A stretch of 64,000 nt of DNA from JAKACA01 sp963735115 (lineage in GTDB: Bacteria > Actinomycetota > Acidimicrobiia > Acidimicrobiales > Bog-793): NCBI GenBank assembly GCA_963735115.1, contig CAVTJR010000002.1, forward strand, positions 372,001-436,000, given 5' to 3'. A program made the translations under genes and the position numbers. This document shows, one piece after another, positions 17,307 through 24,653 of this stretch. Within the stretch, counting starts at the first letter, position 1; each line of letters starts with the position of its first letter. The notes under the pieces are model-generated. The model saw only the letters and a list, made by a program, of their open reading frames with translations. It made no database searches and was not told where the DNA came from.

Positions 17307-17975
17307 ATGGAGATCGGAATCGTCGGTGCTGGCAACATAGGAGGCGGCGTGGCCCGCCAGCTGGCGTCGGCCGGCCACAAGGTGAGCATCAGCTTCGCCC
17401 GTGAGCCGGCGAAGCTGGAAGCCCTCGCTCGGGAGATCGGCGCGCACGCAGTCGATCCGGCCGAGGCGGCTCGCGCCGAGGTCGTGGTTCTCTCGGTCCC
17501 CTGGGATGTCATCGACGTCGCCCTGGCCTCGACCGGGTCGCTGGCTGGGCGCGTCGTCATTGACACCACCAACCAGTTCTCGCGTGCGGGCGCGGTCGAC
17601 CTTGGAGGCAGAACGGCGGCGCGTTTCAACGCCGAACGGATGCCCGGCGCCCGCTACACGAAGTCGTTCAACACCCTGACGGCTGGCTTCCAGGCGGAAG
17701 CCTCGCAACGGGCCGGCGACGACCGAGTCGTGCAGTGGATTGCAGGCGACGACACCGACGCGAAGTCAACTGTTGCTCGGCTGATCTCGGACGCCGGATT
17801 CGTCCCGGTCGATCTCGCCACGATCGACGGATGCGCAGCGATGGAGGCACCGAGGAGGCCAGGTGCCGTCTACGGAGAGGAGTATCGCGGCGCCGACGCC
17901 GAAGCAGTCGTCCACTCCGTCCGCGGAGGACTTCCGGTTCCACCTCCTCCGACATATCCCTCTCGAGCTGTCTGA
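17307..17975 (+). CDS. F420-dependent NADP oxidoreductase family protein (Rossmann fold)
   Basis: This 222-residue protein starts MEIGIVGAGNIGGGVARQL, a canonical dinucleotide-binding motif. It continues VVVLSVPWDVIDVAL, VVIDTTNQF, KSFNTLTAGFQ and GAVYGEEYRG, all features of the F420H2:NADP+ oxidoreductase-like family (PF03807). Many such proteins are general reductases rather than true Fno. It precedes the CMD genes and the ECF sigma factor, fitting the oxidoreductase neighbours known around ECF41-type sigma genes. I do not see the shared sigma promoter upstream of it. Confidence 0.8.
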   Translation: MEIGIVGAGNIGGGVARQLASAGHKVSISFAREPAKLEALAREIGAHAVDPAEAARAEVVVLSVPWDVIDVALASTGSLAGRVVIDTTNQFSRAGAVDLGGRTAARFNAERMPGARYTKSFNTLTAGFQAEASQRAGDDRVVQWIAGDDTDAKSTVARLISDAGFVPVDLATIDGCAAMEAPRRPGAVYGEEYRGADAEAVVHSVRGGLPVPPPPTYPSRAV

Positions 17976-18035
17976 GGCAGGTCACGTTCTCGTCGACGAG
18001 GTCCGCCGCTACCTACGGGACCACCTCGGCCGGCT

Positions 18036-18674
18036 TCAAGACTGGCCAAAAGCAGACCCCGAGGAACTGGCCCGACTTCTCACCGAGCTCGTGACGGCCT
18101 TCGAGACCCTGCGCTTCTTCGAACGCTGGAGGTTCAGCTCACAGAGTCCATCGGAGCCGATGCCGAGCCCGACATTGGTCATGTTGTAGAGGTGCTCGCT
18201 GGCGACGAGCCACACGATGTCGCAGATTTCCCGTTCGCTGTAGAAAGCCTTCAATCGGCCAAAGGTGTCGGGGTCGACGTTCTTGTTTCTCGTGAGCTCT
18301 GTCGCGTAGTCCAGCGCGGCACGCTCCGCATCAGCGAAGAGAGGGCTCGTCTTGTACTGCGGCAGCGCATCGAAGCGCTCCACGTTGTCGGTCGATTCCT
18401 TCATGGCGAACAACCTGGCCGCGTCCATGCAGAACAGGCACGTGTTGATCGACGCCACCTGTTCACGGATGAGCACAGCGGTCTGCGACGCCAGCTCGAG
18501 CTTCTTGTCCAGTTTCGACAACTTGCCGTAGAAGTTCCCGAACGCGGGAGGCATGCGGGCCGCGAAGACAGCCAGCGGCGCGATCACCTTGCCCACCTGG
18601 CGGCGACTGAGTACGTACACCATCTTCATGATCAGTCCCCGCGGCTTCTCGACGGGGGGAAGAAACGTCGCCAT
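18036..18674 (-). CDS. Carboxymuconolactone decarboxylase/AhpD-like protein
   Basis: This protein has about 212 residues. The AhpD-like core carries the CxxC redox pair in REQVASINTCLFCMDAAR, then LFADAERAALDYATELTR and EICDIVWLVASEHLYN, and a typical end MTNVGLGIGSDGLC. The last 30 residues (QRSKKRRVSKAV...) have no family counterpart and may be read-through. The start at 18674 has GAGGAGG upstream and replaces a longer frame. It is preceded by a promoter matching that of the nearby ECF sigma factor gene, so it is very likely a target of that sigma factor. Confidence 0.85.
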   Translation of the reverse strand: MATFLPPVEKPRGLIMKMVYVLSRRQVGKVIAPLAVFAARMPPAFGNFYGKLSKLDKKLELASQTAVLIREQVASINTCLFCMDAARLFAMKESTDNVERFDALPQYKTSPLFADAERAALDYATELTRNKNVDPDTFGRLKAFYSEREICDIVWLVASEHLYNMTNVGLGIGSDGLCELNLQRSKKRRVSKAVTSSVRSRASSSGSAFGQS

Positions 18675-18702
18675 GCGTTGGCCTCCTCTCAATTTACGGG
18701 CC

Positions 18703-18729
18703 GACCTTTCGGGACCGATTTGGATGACA
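18703..18729 (-). promoter_or_regulatory. ECF-type promoter of the CMD gene
   Basis: On the minus strand, TGTCATC (18729-18723), 16 bases, then GGTC (18706-18703). This matches the sigma gene's own promoter (TGTCACA-N16-GGTC) and the second CMD gene's promoter (TGTCATA-N16-GATC) in sequence and exact spacing. It is also close to the ECF41 consensus as I recall it (TGTCACA-N16-CGTC). The distance to the start codon is about 28 bases. Confidence 0.65.
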
Positions 18730-18779
18730 CTTGGAGATGGCGGGTGTAACCACCTGCCCAGAAGCTTCTCTCTCGTTCG

Positions 18780-19165
18780 CTATCGCGAGTGAGTCCTTGT
18801 TCGGCTGGGGCACTGGCCGCCGAACACCTCGTCGCCCACCGGGTCGCTTCGATCGGCGAGGCGCGTCCCCGCGTCGGTCAACGCCAGGGCGGCGCGCTCG
18901 GCATCATTGAAGTTGGGGCCTCCGCGCCAGGCCGCCATGGTGAAGAGGCGCTGTCGGCCTCCCCGGCCTTCCTGGCTGCGCGACTGTGCATGTCGAGACG
19001 GACAGCACAGCCATTGATCTGGCTCGCACGCAGGCCCACCAGGTCGATCGTCGACTGGGGCACGCCGGCTCTGGTTTCCGCCTCGCTCGCCGCCGTGCTC
19101 AGCGGCGGAAGGGCGTCGAGGACACCGGGCACACTGAGCGCTGGATTCGTCATGCGGGATTGCAT
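18780..19165 (-). pseudogene. Second carboxymuconolactone decarboxylase family gene, decayed
   Basis: The start (MQSRMTNPALSVPGVLDALP, AGGAGG upstream at 19170-19177) and the segment TIDLVGLRASQINGCAVRLDMH are in one frame. The continuation RLFTMAAWRGGPNFNDAERAALALTDAGTRLADR is in another; one base is missing at about 18952. The second cysteine of CxxC is replaced by arginine (GCAVR), and the frame ends about 30-40 residues short of the family length. Three separate defects argue for real decay rather than a reading error. Confidence 0.75.
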
Positions 19166-19188
19166 CGGGCCTCCTTCTCCACGGGGTA

Positions 19189-19215
19189 GATCGGTTCCTT
19201 CTGCTCTCTATGACA
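19189..19215 (-). promoter_or_regulatory. ECF-type promoter of the decayed CMD gene
   Basis: On the minus strand, TGTCATA (19215-19209), 16 bases, then GATC (19192-19189), upstream of the start at 19165. The spacing is identical to the promoters of the other CMD gene and of the sigma factor gene. The promoter survives although the gene is broken. Confidence 0.55.
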
Positions 19216-19372
19216 CGCGGCAGCGGAGATATGTGACGCGTCGACCGCTCGGGTCGGCAGGCTGGCACCGGGTAGGCGGCGCCAAGACCCTCCGGGCAGG
19301 CCGGCGGCAGGCCCACGTCGATGCCCGCCGGTCCCTCGGCCGTGCAGCGCAGACCGGCTACCCGCTCTTCGG

Positions 19373-19399
19373 TGTCACACCGACGGCGTCTCAGGGGTC
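19373..19399 (+). promoter_or_regulatory. Autoregulated promoter of the ECF sigma factor gene
   Basis: TGTCACA (19373-19379), 16 bases, then GGTC (19396-19399), 38 bases before the sigma factor start codon. This is one mismatch from the ECF41 consensus as I recall it. The two CMD promoters facing the other way share it, which predicts that the sigma factor transcribes itself and both CMD genes. Confidence 0.65.
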
Positions 19400-19437
19400 A
19401 TTGTCATGGCACCTGCAACGTAAGGATGATGACGCAC

Positions 19438-20331
19438 ATGGACGACACCGAATGGTTGGCCGGGCGCTTTGAGGACCACAGGCCCCAGCTGCGGGCCGTG
19501 GCCTACCGGATGCTGGGGTCGCTCACCGAGGCCGAGGACGCCCTCCAGGACGCCTGGGAGCGCGTCAGCCGGGCGGGAGCGGGCGACATCGAGAACCTCG
19601 GCGGGTGGCTGACGACGATCGTCGCTCGCGTCTGCCTCAACATGTTGCGCTCCCGCAACACCCGGCGCGAAGAACCCCTCGGTGCCTGCGTCCCTGATCC
19701 GATTGTCACCCCCGAAGGGGGACTCCGCCCCGAGGAGGAGACCCTGCTGGCAGAATCGGTCGGTCTCGCCCTCCAAGTCGTGCTCGACAGGCTGTCCCCG
19801 GCCGAGCGCCTCGTCTTCGTGCTCCACGACATGTTCCACCTGCCCTTCGACGAGATCAGCCCGATGGTGGGGCGAACGCCCCAGGCGACGAGACAGCTCG
19901 CGAGCAGAGCTCGTCTCCGAGTCAAGGGCGCCGAGGTTCCCGCGCCGGAGCGTGATCTCGCTCGTCAACGAGTAGCGGTGAACGCCTTCTTCGCCGCTGC
20001 GCGTGTTGGCGATCTCGACGCCCTCGTCGCCGTGCTGCACCCCGATGTCGTCCTCCGCGCCGACTTCAGCCCGAGCCGCCCAGGTAGGTCCTCGGTGATT
20101 CGTGGAGCAGCGGCCGTCGCCGCGCAGGCGCGCCTCGGCGCGAGCCCCGCTGCAGAGTTGCACCCCGCGCTGGTCAATGGGGCCGCCGGCGTCGTCATCA
20201 CGATGCGCGGCCGGCCGTTCGCCGTGTTGGCCTTCACCGTCGCCGATGGCAAGATCGTCGAGATCGACGCCATCGGAGACTCCGAACGCGTCAGGAGGGT
20301 CGCGGCAGCCGTCCTCCCCGACGAGCAGTAG
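19438..20331 (+). CDS. ECF sigma factor with C-terminal SnoaL-like domain (SigJ/ECF41-like)
   Basis: The protein has about 297 residues. Sigma region 2 (HRPQLRAVAYRMLGSLTEAEDALQDAW, GGWLTTIVARVCLNMLRSR) and region 4 (LSPAERLVFVLHDMFHLPFDEISPMVGRTPQATRQLASRAR) are followed by a SnoaL-like domain (AFFAAARVGDLDALVAVLHPDVVLRAD ... GKIVEIDAIGDSER). In this group the tail domain controls sigma activity in place of an anti-sigma factor. The DGGGK motif of classical ECF41 is absent (DFSPSRPGR instead). CMD genes next door are the classical partners. MDDTEW at 19438 is taken as the start; upstream ATGs exist. Confidence 0.88.
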   Translation: MDDTEWLAGRFEDHRPQLRAVAYRMLGSLTEAEDALQDAWERVSRAGAGDIENLGGWLTTIVARVCLNMLRSRNTRREEPLGACVPDPIVTPEGGLRPEEETLLAESVGLALQVVLDRLSPAERLVFVLHDMFHLPFDEISPMVGRTPQATRQLASRARLRVKGAEVPAPERDLARQRVAVNAFFAAARVGDLDALVAVLHPDVVLRADFSPSRPGRSSVIRGAAAVAAQARLGASPAAELHPALVNGAAGVVITMRGRPFAVLAFTVADGKIVEIDAIGDSERVRRVAAAVLPDEQ

Positions 20332-20374
20332 GAGGGGGCCGGATGGCGGCCTTGCTATCGCTCGTTCAACTGTA

Positions 20375-20380
20375 TATAGT
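20375..20380 (+). promoter_or_regulatory. Minus-10 box of a leaderless padR transcript
   Basis: TATAGT ends six bases before the ATG at 20387 and no Shine-Dalgarno sequence is present, so the mRNA probably begins at or next to the start codon. The box lies inside CTGTATATAG, a near-palindrome of the kind PadR proteins bind, which suggests autorepression. Confidence 0.5.
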
Positions 20381-20386
20381 GTCCGA

Positions 20387-20722
20387 ATGGGTATACGGGC
20401 GATGCAGGAAGCGACCTTCATGATCCTCACCGCGCTCGCAAACGGCAGCCAGCATGGTTACGGGATCATCACCGACGTCCGGGAGATCTCCGACGGCCGG
20501 GTCCGCCTGCGAGCAGGGACCCTGTACACCGCCCTGGACCGCCTCTGCGCGGACGAACTGATCGCGGTGGACCGGGAAGAGATCGTGGACGGGCGGCTTC
20601 GCCGCTACTACCGGCTCACGCCCACAGGCACCAAGCGGCTCGGGGCCGAGGCGGCCCGGCTACAGGCTCATGCCACCGCCGCGCTGACGCGGCTCAACCT
20701 GGCCGGAGGGATGGCGACATGA
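20387..20722 (+). CDS. PadR-family transcriptional regulator
   Basis: This 111-residue winged-helix protein has the PadR signature MQEATFMILTALANGSQHGYGIITDVRE, then RAGTLYTALDRL and the wing RLRRYYRLTPTGTKRL. PadR proteins are usually ligand-responsive repressors of efflux or membrane genes. The last four bases overlap the start of the membrane protein gene (ATGA), the usual two-gene arrangement. An alternative start is the second methionine (MQEAT). Confidence 0.88.
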   Translation: MGIRAMQEATFMILTALANGSQHGYGIITDVREISDGRVRLRAGTLYTALDRLCADELIAVDREEIVDGRLRRYYRLTPTGTKRLGAEAARLQAHATAALTRLNLAGGMAT

Positions 20723-21354
20723 CTGATCAGGCGAACCTCGAGCGAGGGTACCGGCGATTGCTGGCATGGTATCCCCGGGCGTTCCGGCAAGAGAACGGAC
20801 AGGAGATCCTCGCGGTGCTGATGGCCTGCGCCCCAGACGGCCAGCGTCGGCCCGGCCTGGCCGCTTCCGCCGACCTGATCAGGAGCGGCCTCTGGATGCG
20901 CCTGCGCCCCAACGTGCCACGGTCGGCGCCCACGGTGCGGGCAGCCGTCCAGCTCATGTACACGGGCGCCGCCGTCACCACCCTCAGCTTGATCATCGCG
21001 ATCATCTCGCTGGCCCACATCGGCCGCAGCGCGGCCGGCCTCCGCCTGGCGGGCCACAGCCAGCCGGTTCCGGTCGCCGTCACGGTGGGGATCGTGGTCG
21101 GCCTGGTCCTAATCGCTCTGTGGCTGTGGATGGCGCGGGCGATTAGCCAGGGCCGGAACTGGGCGCGCATCCTGTCCACGGTGCTGTTCAGCCTGGCGAC
21201 GCTGCATCTGTTCGGCAACAAAGGCGTCTTCGAGGTGGTCTTCGCGCTGCTGACTTGGCTGATCGGCATGGCCGCCGTATGGCTGCTCTGGCGCCCGACC
21301 TCCGCCGCGTTTTTCAAACCGCAGGGCTCAACACAGGTCCGCCAGAGCGCATAG
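20719..21354 (+). CDS. Membrane protein encoded with PadR regulator
   Basis: This 211-residue protein has a soluble head (LERGYRRLLAWYPRAFRQENGQEILAVLMACAP), a motif seen in PadR-partner proteins, and four predicted membrane helices (about 80-103, 120-142, 155-172, 175-192). Translation is coupled to padR by a four-base overlap. The function of the family is not established. The head may contact the regulator or carry a ligand signal. Confidence 0.75.
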   Translation: MTDQANLERGYRRLLAWYPRAFRQENGQEILAVLMACAPDGQRRPGLAASADLIRSGLWMRLRPNVPRSAPTVRAAVQLMYTGAAVTTLSLIIAIISLAHIGRSAAGLRLAGHSQPVPVAVTVGIVVGLVLIALWLWMARAISQGRNWARILSTVLFSLATLHLFGNKGVFEVVFALLTWLIGMAAVWLLWRPTSAAFFKPQGSTQVRQSA

Positions 21355-21426
21355 CCATCGGCCAGGTCAAACGACTACCGCCGTTCGAATCTTTTCAGGT
21401 CGGAGCAAATACGCTGGAGGCTGGGC

Positions 21427-21903
21427 TCAGGCGGACTGCAGCGCCCCGGCGATCTCCGAGAGGAGGCCCCGCACTGCCGCCTCTGCGACGCGGTGCACGG
21501 ACAGGCGATCGGTACCGATGCCCTGCGGGGCGAACGGTGGCCGGTACCGTCCGCTCAGGGACAGCCGGCAGTGGTCGGCCCCCAAGCTGGAGAGCTCGAC
21601 ATCGGCGTCAAGGGCGGGCACGAGCTGCTCGAAGGCGACTGGCTCCCAGTGCATCGGGACGATCACAACGGAGTCGAATTGCCGTGGCACGCCCGCCGTC
21701 AGGCTGAAGCGCTGCCGAGCGGCCGATCGCTGCGCCGCCTCGAGCCAGGGCCCGCTCGGATCAAGCAACACGGCCGCCAGCTGCTTGAACGGAAGCCCAA
21801 GGTGGAGGAAGTCGCTGATAAACACCGCGTGGCGGCGACCGGGCGGCACAGGCTCAGGGCCGCCGCGCACCTCGAACGGCCCACCCGCCACGGCGCTGGT
21901 CAC
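21427..21903 (-). CDS. Conserved protein of unknown function coupled to Usp
   Basis: This 158-residue protein begins at a GTG overlapping the stop codon of the upstream Usp gene (GTGA). The pattern DSVVIVPMHWEPVAFEQLVPALDADVELSSLG, then a basic strand CRLSLSGRYRPPF and a C-terminal amphipathic helix, resembles an SRPBCC/START-like fold, but I cannot place it in a named family. Coupling to a Usp gene and nearness to a DosR-type regulator suggest a dormancy or hypoxia role. Confidence 0.6.
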   Translation of the reverse strand: MTSAVAGGPFEVRGGPEPVPPGRRHAVFISDFLHLGLPFKQLAAVLLDPSGPWLEAAQRSAARQRFSLTAGVPRQFDSVVIVPMHWEPVAFEQLVPALDADVELSSLGADHCRLSLSGRYRPPFAPQGIGTDRLSVHRVAEAAVRGLLSEIAGALQSA

Positions 21904-22403
21904 GGCGACGTCTCGCTCGTCTTCGGTCGGACGATCAGGACTGGGCAGTGGGCATGATGCACGCACGCCTGGCCCACCGAACCGAGCGCCAGGCTGGAGA
22001 AGCCACCGCGGCCGCGGCTACCCACGACAACCAGATCGGCGCCCTCGCTCGCGTCGATGAGGGTTCGCGCCGGCAGGCCTTCCAAGATGGAGTGCCGGAT
22101 GTCGAGTGTGCTGTCGTCACCGAGGACCTCTTTCTCGGCGTCGCGGACGACCCTGGCCGCCACATCGGCCGCCGTCGAGGTGATTTCAGCCAGCTCGATC
22201 CCCCCGTAGGGAGACAGCGGGTAGTTGACGTGCCAGGCGTGCACGATCTCGAGCGTCCAGTGCTGCCAGCGAGCGACGGCGGCTGCGTACCTAAGCGCTT
22301 CATGGGCGGAGTCCGACCCGTCGACGCCGACGACGACTCGCCCCCTTTTAGGCGCCAGGCTCGGATGAGGGCCTTGGAACGATTCTTCTGTTCTGTCCAT
22401 CAT
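21900..22403 (-). CDS. Universal stress protein, ATP-binding type
   Basis: This single Usp domain of 167 residues has VVVGVDGSDSAHEALRYAA at the front and the complete nucleotide-binding signature VGSRGRGGFSSLALGSVG near the end, followed by CPVLIVRP. It is therefore of the ATP-binding kind, unlike the kdp-linked Usp. AGGAGG precedes the ATG at 22403. It is divergent from the cytochrome b operon, with DosR-like boxes in between. Such Usps are core members of DosR regulons in actinobacteria. Confidence 0.88.
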   Translation of the reverse strand: MMDRTEESFQGPHPSLAPKRGRVVVGVDGSDSAHEALRYAAAVARWQHWTLEIVHAWHVNYPLSPYGGIELAEITSTAADVAARVVRDAEKEVLGDDSTLDIRHSILEGLPARTLIDASEGADLVVVGSRGRGGFSSLALGSVGQACVHHAHCPVLIVRPKTSETSP

Positions 22404-22451
22404 CGCCACCTCCTGCCCTTCCATGGTCGGAGTTTCGCTGGGGCGTTCCCA

Positions 22452-22465
22452 GGGCCGAAGGTCAC
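22452..22465 (-). promoter_or_regulatory. DosR/DevR-like box facing the Usp gene
   Basis: On the minus strand the sequence reads GTGACCTTCGGCCC, matching ten of fourteen positions of the DosR core as I recall it (GGGACTTTAGTCCC). It is about 50-60 bases upstream of the Usp start and shares GAC-N-TTCGGCCC with the plus-strand box at 22526. The match is imperfect; treat as a candidate. Confidence 0.4.
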
Positions 22466-22514
22466 CACCCGCAGAGGCACGCGGCACTTCGTGAAAAGGT
22501 GGCCGAAGCACAAA

Positions 22515-22530
22515 TCCCTTCGCGAAGGGA
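22515..22530. repeat. Perfect 16-base palindrome
   Basis: TCCCTTCGCGAAGGGA is fully self-complementary and overlaps the start of the DosR-like box by five bases. Its arms are in the opposite sense to a DosR box (CCC on the left), so it is either a separate operator or a hairpin in a leader transcript. It lies 61 bases before the first gene of the cytochrome operon. Confidence 0.5.
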
Positions 22531-22539
22531 CATTCGGCC
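22526..22539 (+). promoter_or_regulatory. DosR/DevR-like box before the cytochrome b operon
   Basis: GGGACATTCGGCCC matches eleven of fourteen bases of the DosR core GGGACTTTAGTCCC. It sits about 50 bases upstream of the operon whose downstream gene encodes a DosR-like regulator. A sister box with the same TTCGGCCC half faces the divergent Usp gene. Confidence 0.45.
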
Positions 22540-22590
22540 CTAGCCTTCGCGTCTGGGCTGAGGCATTCTCAGCGTCAGGGAGGTCCGTTG

Positions 22591-22825
22591 ATGCCGCACA
22601 TCCTGTCTGCCCTCGTGAACCTGAACCACCCTGGCCATTACCTGCACTGGGGTGCTGTCCAGAATCTCGGTCGCCAATCTGATCGTCATCCTGCTCATGC
22701 TCGTGACGTTCGTGCTGGCCCTGGTGCTGCCGTTCCCGCATGGGAAGGCAGCAAGCCGGCGCGACGCCAAGGCCCCGGCCACCACGCCGACCGGTGAGCA
22801 GGCAGATGGGAGCACCGAGCCATGA
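22591..22825 (+). pseudogene. Small membrane protein of the cytochrome b operon, single-base frameshift
   Basis: The first frame reads MPHILSALVNLNHPGHYLHW. The second continues ISVANLIVILLMLVTFVLAL, then VLPFPHG and a charged tail. Removing one A at about 22663 joins them as HYLHWGAVQISVANL, which matches small one-helix proteins I recall before actinobacterial b-type cytochrome genes. AGGGAGG is seven bases before the ATG, and the stop overlaps the next start (ATGA). The restored protein would have about 77 residues. A reading error is quite possible. Confidence 0.7.
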
Positions 22826-23679
22826 CGGTGACGAGCACGGAGCCGAAGGTCGCCGTCTCGCCGAACGACCGACCTACGTGGACGGGACGGTTCCGTGCCA
22901 GGGCCGTCGGGACGTTTCCGCCGGAAAAGCTGCTCCCGGACCGCCAACCCACCTATGTCGCCTCCTGGATCTACATCTTCGGAGCATTGACGCTGGCGGC
23001 CTTCGGCGTCGTGCTGTTGTCGGGCGCCGTCCTCGCCATCGAAGGCCCGGCCTGGTGGCACAACTCGAGCGTCGGCCTTTACTTCAACTCCGCCCATCTG
23101 TGGGGCACGGAGCTCTTCTTCTTCTTCATGGTCATCCACCTGTGGGGAAAGTTCTTCATGGCGGCCTGGCGGGGTCGTCGCCGGGCCACCTGGATCACCG
23201 GCGTGCTGGCGTTCGCCATCTCGATCGCCACCGCCTTCACCGGATACCTCTCGCAACAGAACTTCGACTCCGAATGGATCGGCACACAGGCCAAGGACGG
23301 GATCAACGCCACGGGCGCTGGCGCGTTCTGGAACGTCCTGAACTTCGGCCAGATGCTGCTGTGGCACGTTCTGCTGCTGCCGCTCATCGTTGCCGTGGTC
23401 ATCGGCGTTCACGTGCTCCAGGTGCGCCGCCACGGTGTCGTCCCTCCCTTTGCAACCTCTAGGGCCGTGGCGGCTGCGCCGGCCATAGCCGGGCCAGCCG
23501 CGGGAGACACCGGCTTCGGCGAGGATAAGCCCGCCGTCGGCGGGGACGGTTTTGATCTCGACGCAGGCGTTGCCGGCGACACCATCTTCGCCACCAGCGA
23601 CCCGGGCGCGCTCGGCGACGCCGCCAGCAACACGGAATCTGCGACCACCGCCACGCAAGAAGGTGGGGCCACACCATGA
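22822..23679 (+). CDS. Cytochrome b6-like dihaem membrane protein
   Basis: This 285-residue protein has four membrane helices in residues 50-205 and the two haem-ligating histidine pairs of the cytochrome b/b6 N-terminal domain: HLWGTELFFFFMVIH (spacing 14) and HVLLLPLIVAVVIGVH (spacing 15, as in b6 rather than bc1). SQQNFDSEW lies in the loop between them. An alanine/proline-rich cytoplasmic tail of about 75 residues follows. It lacks the C-terminal b domain and there is no Rieske or cytochrome c gene nearby, so it is not a standard bc complex. Confidence 0.85.
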   Translation: MTVTSTEPKVAVSPNDRPTWTGRFRARAVGTFPPEKLLPDRQPTYVASWIYIFGALTLAAFGVVLLSGAVLAIEGPAWWHNSSVGLYFNSAHLWGTELFFFFMVIHLWGKFFMAAWRGRRRATWITGVLAFAISIATAFTGYLSQQNFDSEWIGTQAKDGINATGAGAFWNVLNFGQMLLWHVLLLPLIVAVVIGVHVLQVRRHGVVPPFATSRAVAAAPAIAGPAAGDTGFGEDKPAVGGDGFDLDAGVAGDTIFATSDPGALGDAASNTESATTATQEGGATP

Positions 23680-24620
23680 AGACGAAGAGCTTCAACCCCG
23701 ACCGCGACGTCGCCGACTGGGACGGCCCGACCGTTCGCTACGACTTGTTCAAAGAAGTCACCGTCTGCTTCGTCATCGTCCTCATTCTCGTCGCAGCGCT
23801 GTCGGCGATCTTCTCCTCGCCCGACGAGCACCCCGTCACGGTGAAGTCGTGGTCGGCGGCCGATCCGGCCGATTTCTTGCAGACGGCGATCGCCGAGCTC
23901 AGCGAGACGAGCGCGACTGGCACTTACGGTCCGCCGTACACCGCCACCTGTGGTCTCTGCCAGAAGATCGGGCCGGTTTCGCTCGAGTCGCTCGCCGGTA
24001 CTCGAATCGCGATCGACACGGCGCAGGACTTCGTGATCGGCCCGCTCCTCACCCTGCCAAACGCACCCGCTCTGGACGCCGCCATCGCCACATTCAAGGC
24101 GGCCTCGGCCAAGCAGCAGGCGAGTTGGGAATCGGCCTACGCCACCATTGCCGCCAGCCCTTCGTTCACGGGTTCCAACGTGAAAGCGGGCGCCTATGGT
24201 CCCGTGGGCCCCATGATGAGCCAGCTGCTCGCCATGGCCCGCAGCGGAGCGCTCGACGGCGCTCTGCTGGCCTCGCCCCAGCTGTACAACACCAACTACA
24301 CCAAGCCCCTCCTGTTCATCCAGGACGGCGGCTACCTGGCAAGCCTGGCCGACGCCCAGAACCTGGGGGGCGACCAGTGGGGCATGATGAACGAGACGGG
24401 GAGCTACCCGGGGCAGGCGTGGCTCTGGCTCTACACGTTGTGGTACCAGGTGCCTCCAATGAACACCTCGTCCAACGGTGACGCCGAGGTGTGGGCGATC
24501 ATGATGGCACTCACCCTTCTGCTCGCCCTCGTGCCCTTCATCCCGGGCCTCCGCTCGATCCCGCGCTGGACCCGTCTCTACCGCCTCGTTTGGCGAAGGC
24601 ATTACCGTTCTCTCCAGTAA
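23676..24620 (+). CDS. Membrane-anchored partner of the cytochrome b6-like protein
   Basis: This 314-residue protein has one N-terminal helix (VTVCFVIVLILVAALSAIF), a long extracytoplasmic domain, then a C-terminal helix (AIMMALTLLLALVPFIPGL) with a basic end. The domain holds a CGLCQK pair of cysteines, KIGPVSLESLAGTRIAID and a strongly conserved-looking GDQWGMMNETGSYPGQAWLW before the last helix. I recall this family only next to b-type cytochromes; its chemistry is unknown. Start and stop overlaps (ATGA with the cytochrome gene) show an obligate pair. Confidence 0.7.
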   Translation: MKTKSFNPDRDVADWDGPTVRYDLFKEVTVCFVIVLILVAALSAIFSSPDEHPVTVKSWSAADPADFLQTAIAELSETSATGTYGPPYTATCGLCQKIGPVSLESLAGTRIAIDTAQDFVIGPLLTLPNAPALDAAIATFKAASAKQQASWESAYATIAASPSFTGSNVKAGAYGPVGPMMSQLLAMARSGALDGALLASPQLYNTNYTKPLLFIQDGGYLASLADAQNLGGDQWGMMNETGSYPGQAWLWLYTLWYQVPPMNTSSNGDAEVWAIMMALTLLLALVPFIPGLRSIPRWTRLYRLVWRRHYRSLQ

Positions 24621-24653
24621 AGGGCAAGCCGAAAACAGCGAGGACGCCGACAC

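Noticed and set aside
22515..22530. The 16-base palindrome as a DosR box
   Set aside because: Its arms run CCC to GGG, opposite to the GGGAC...GTCCC layout of DosR sites; the overlapping sequence at 22526 fits better.
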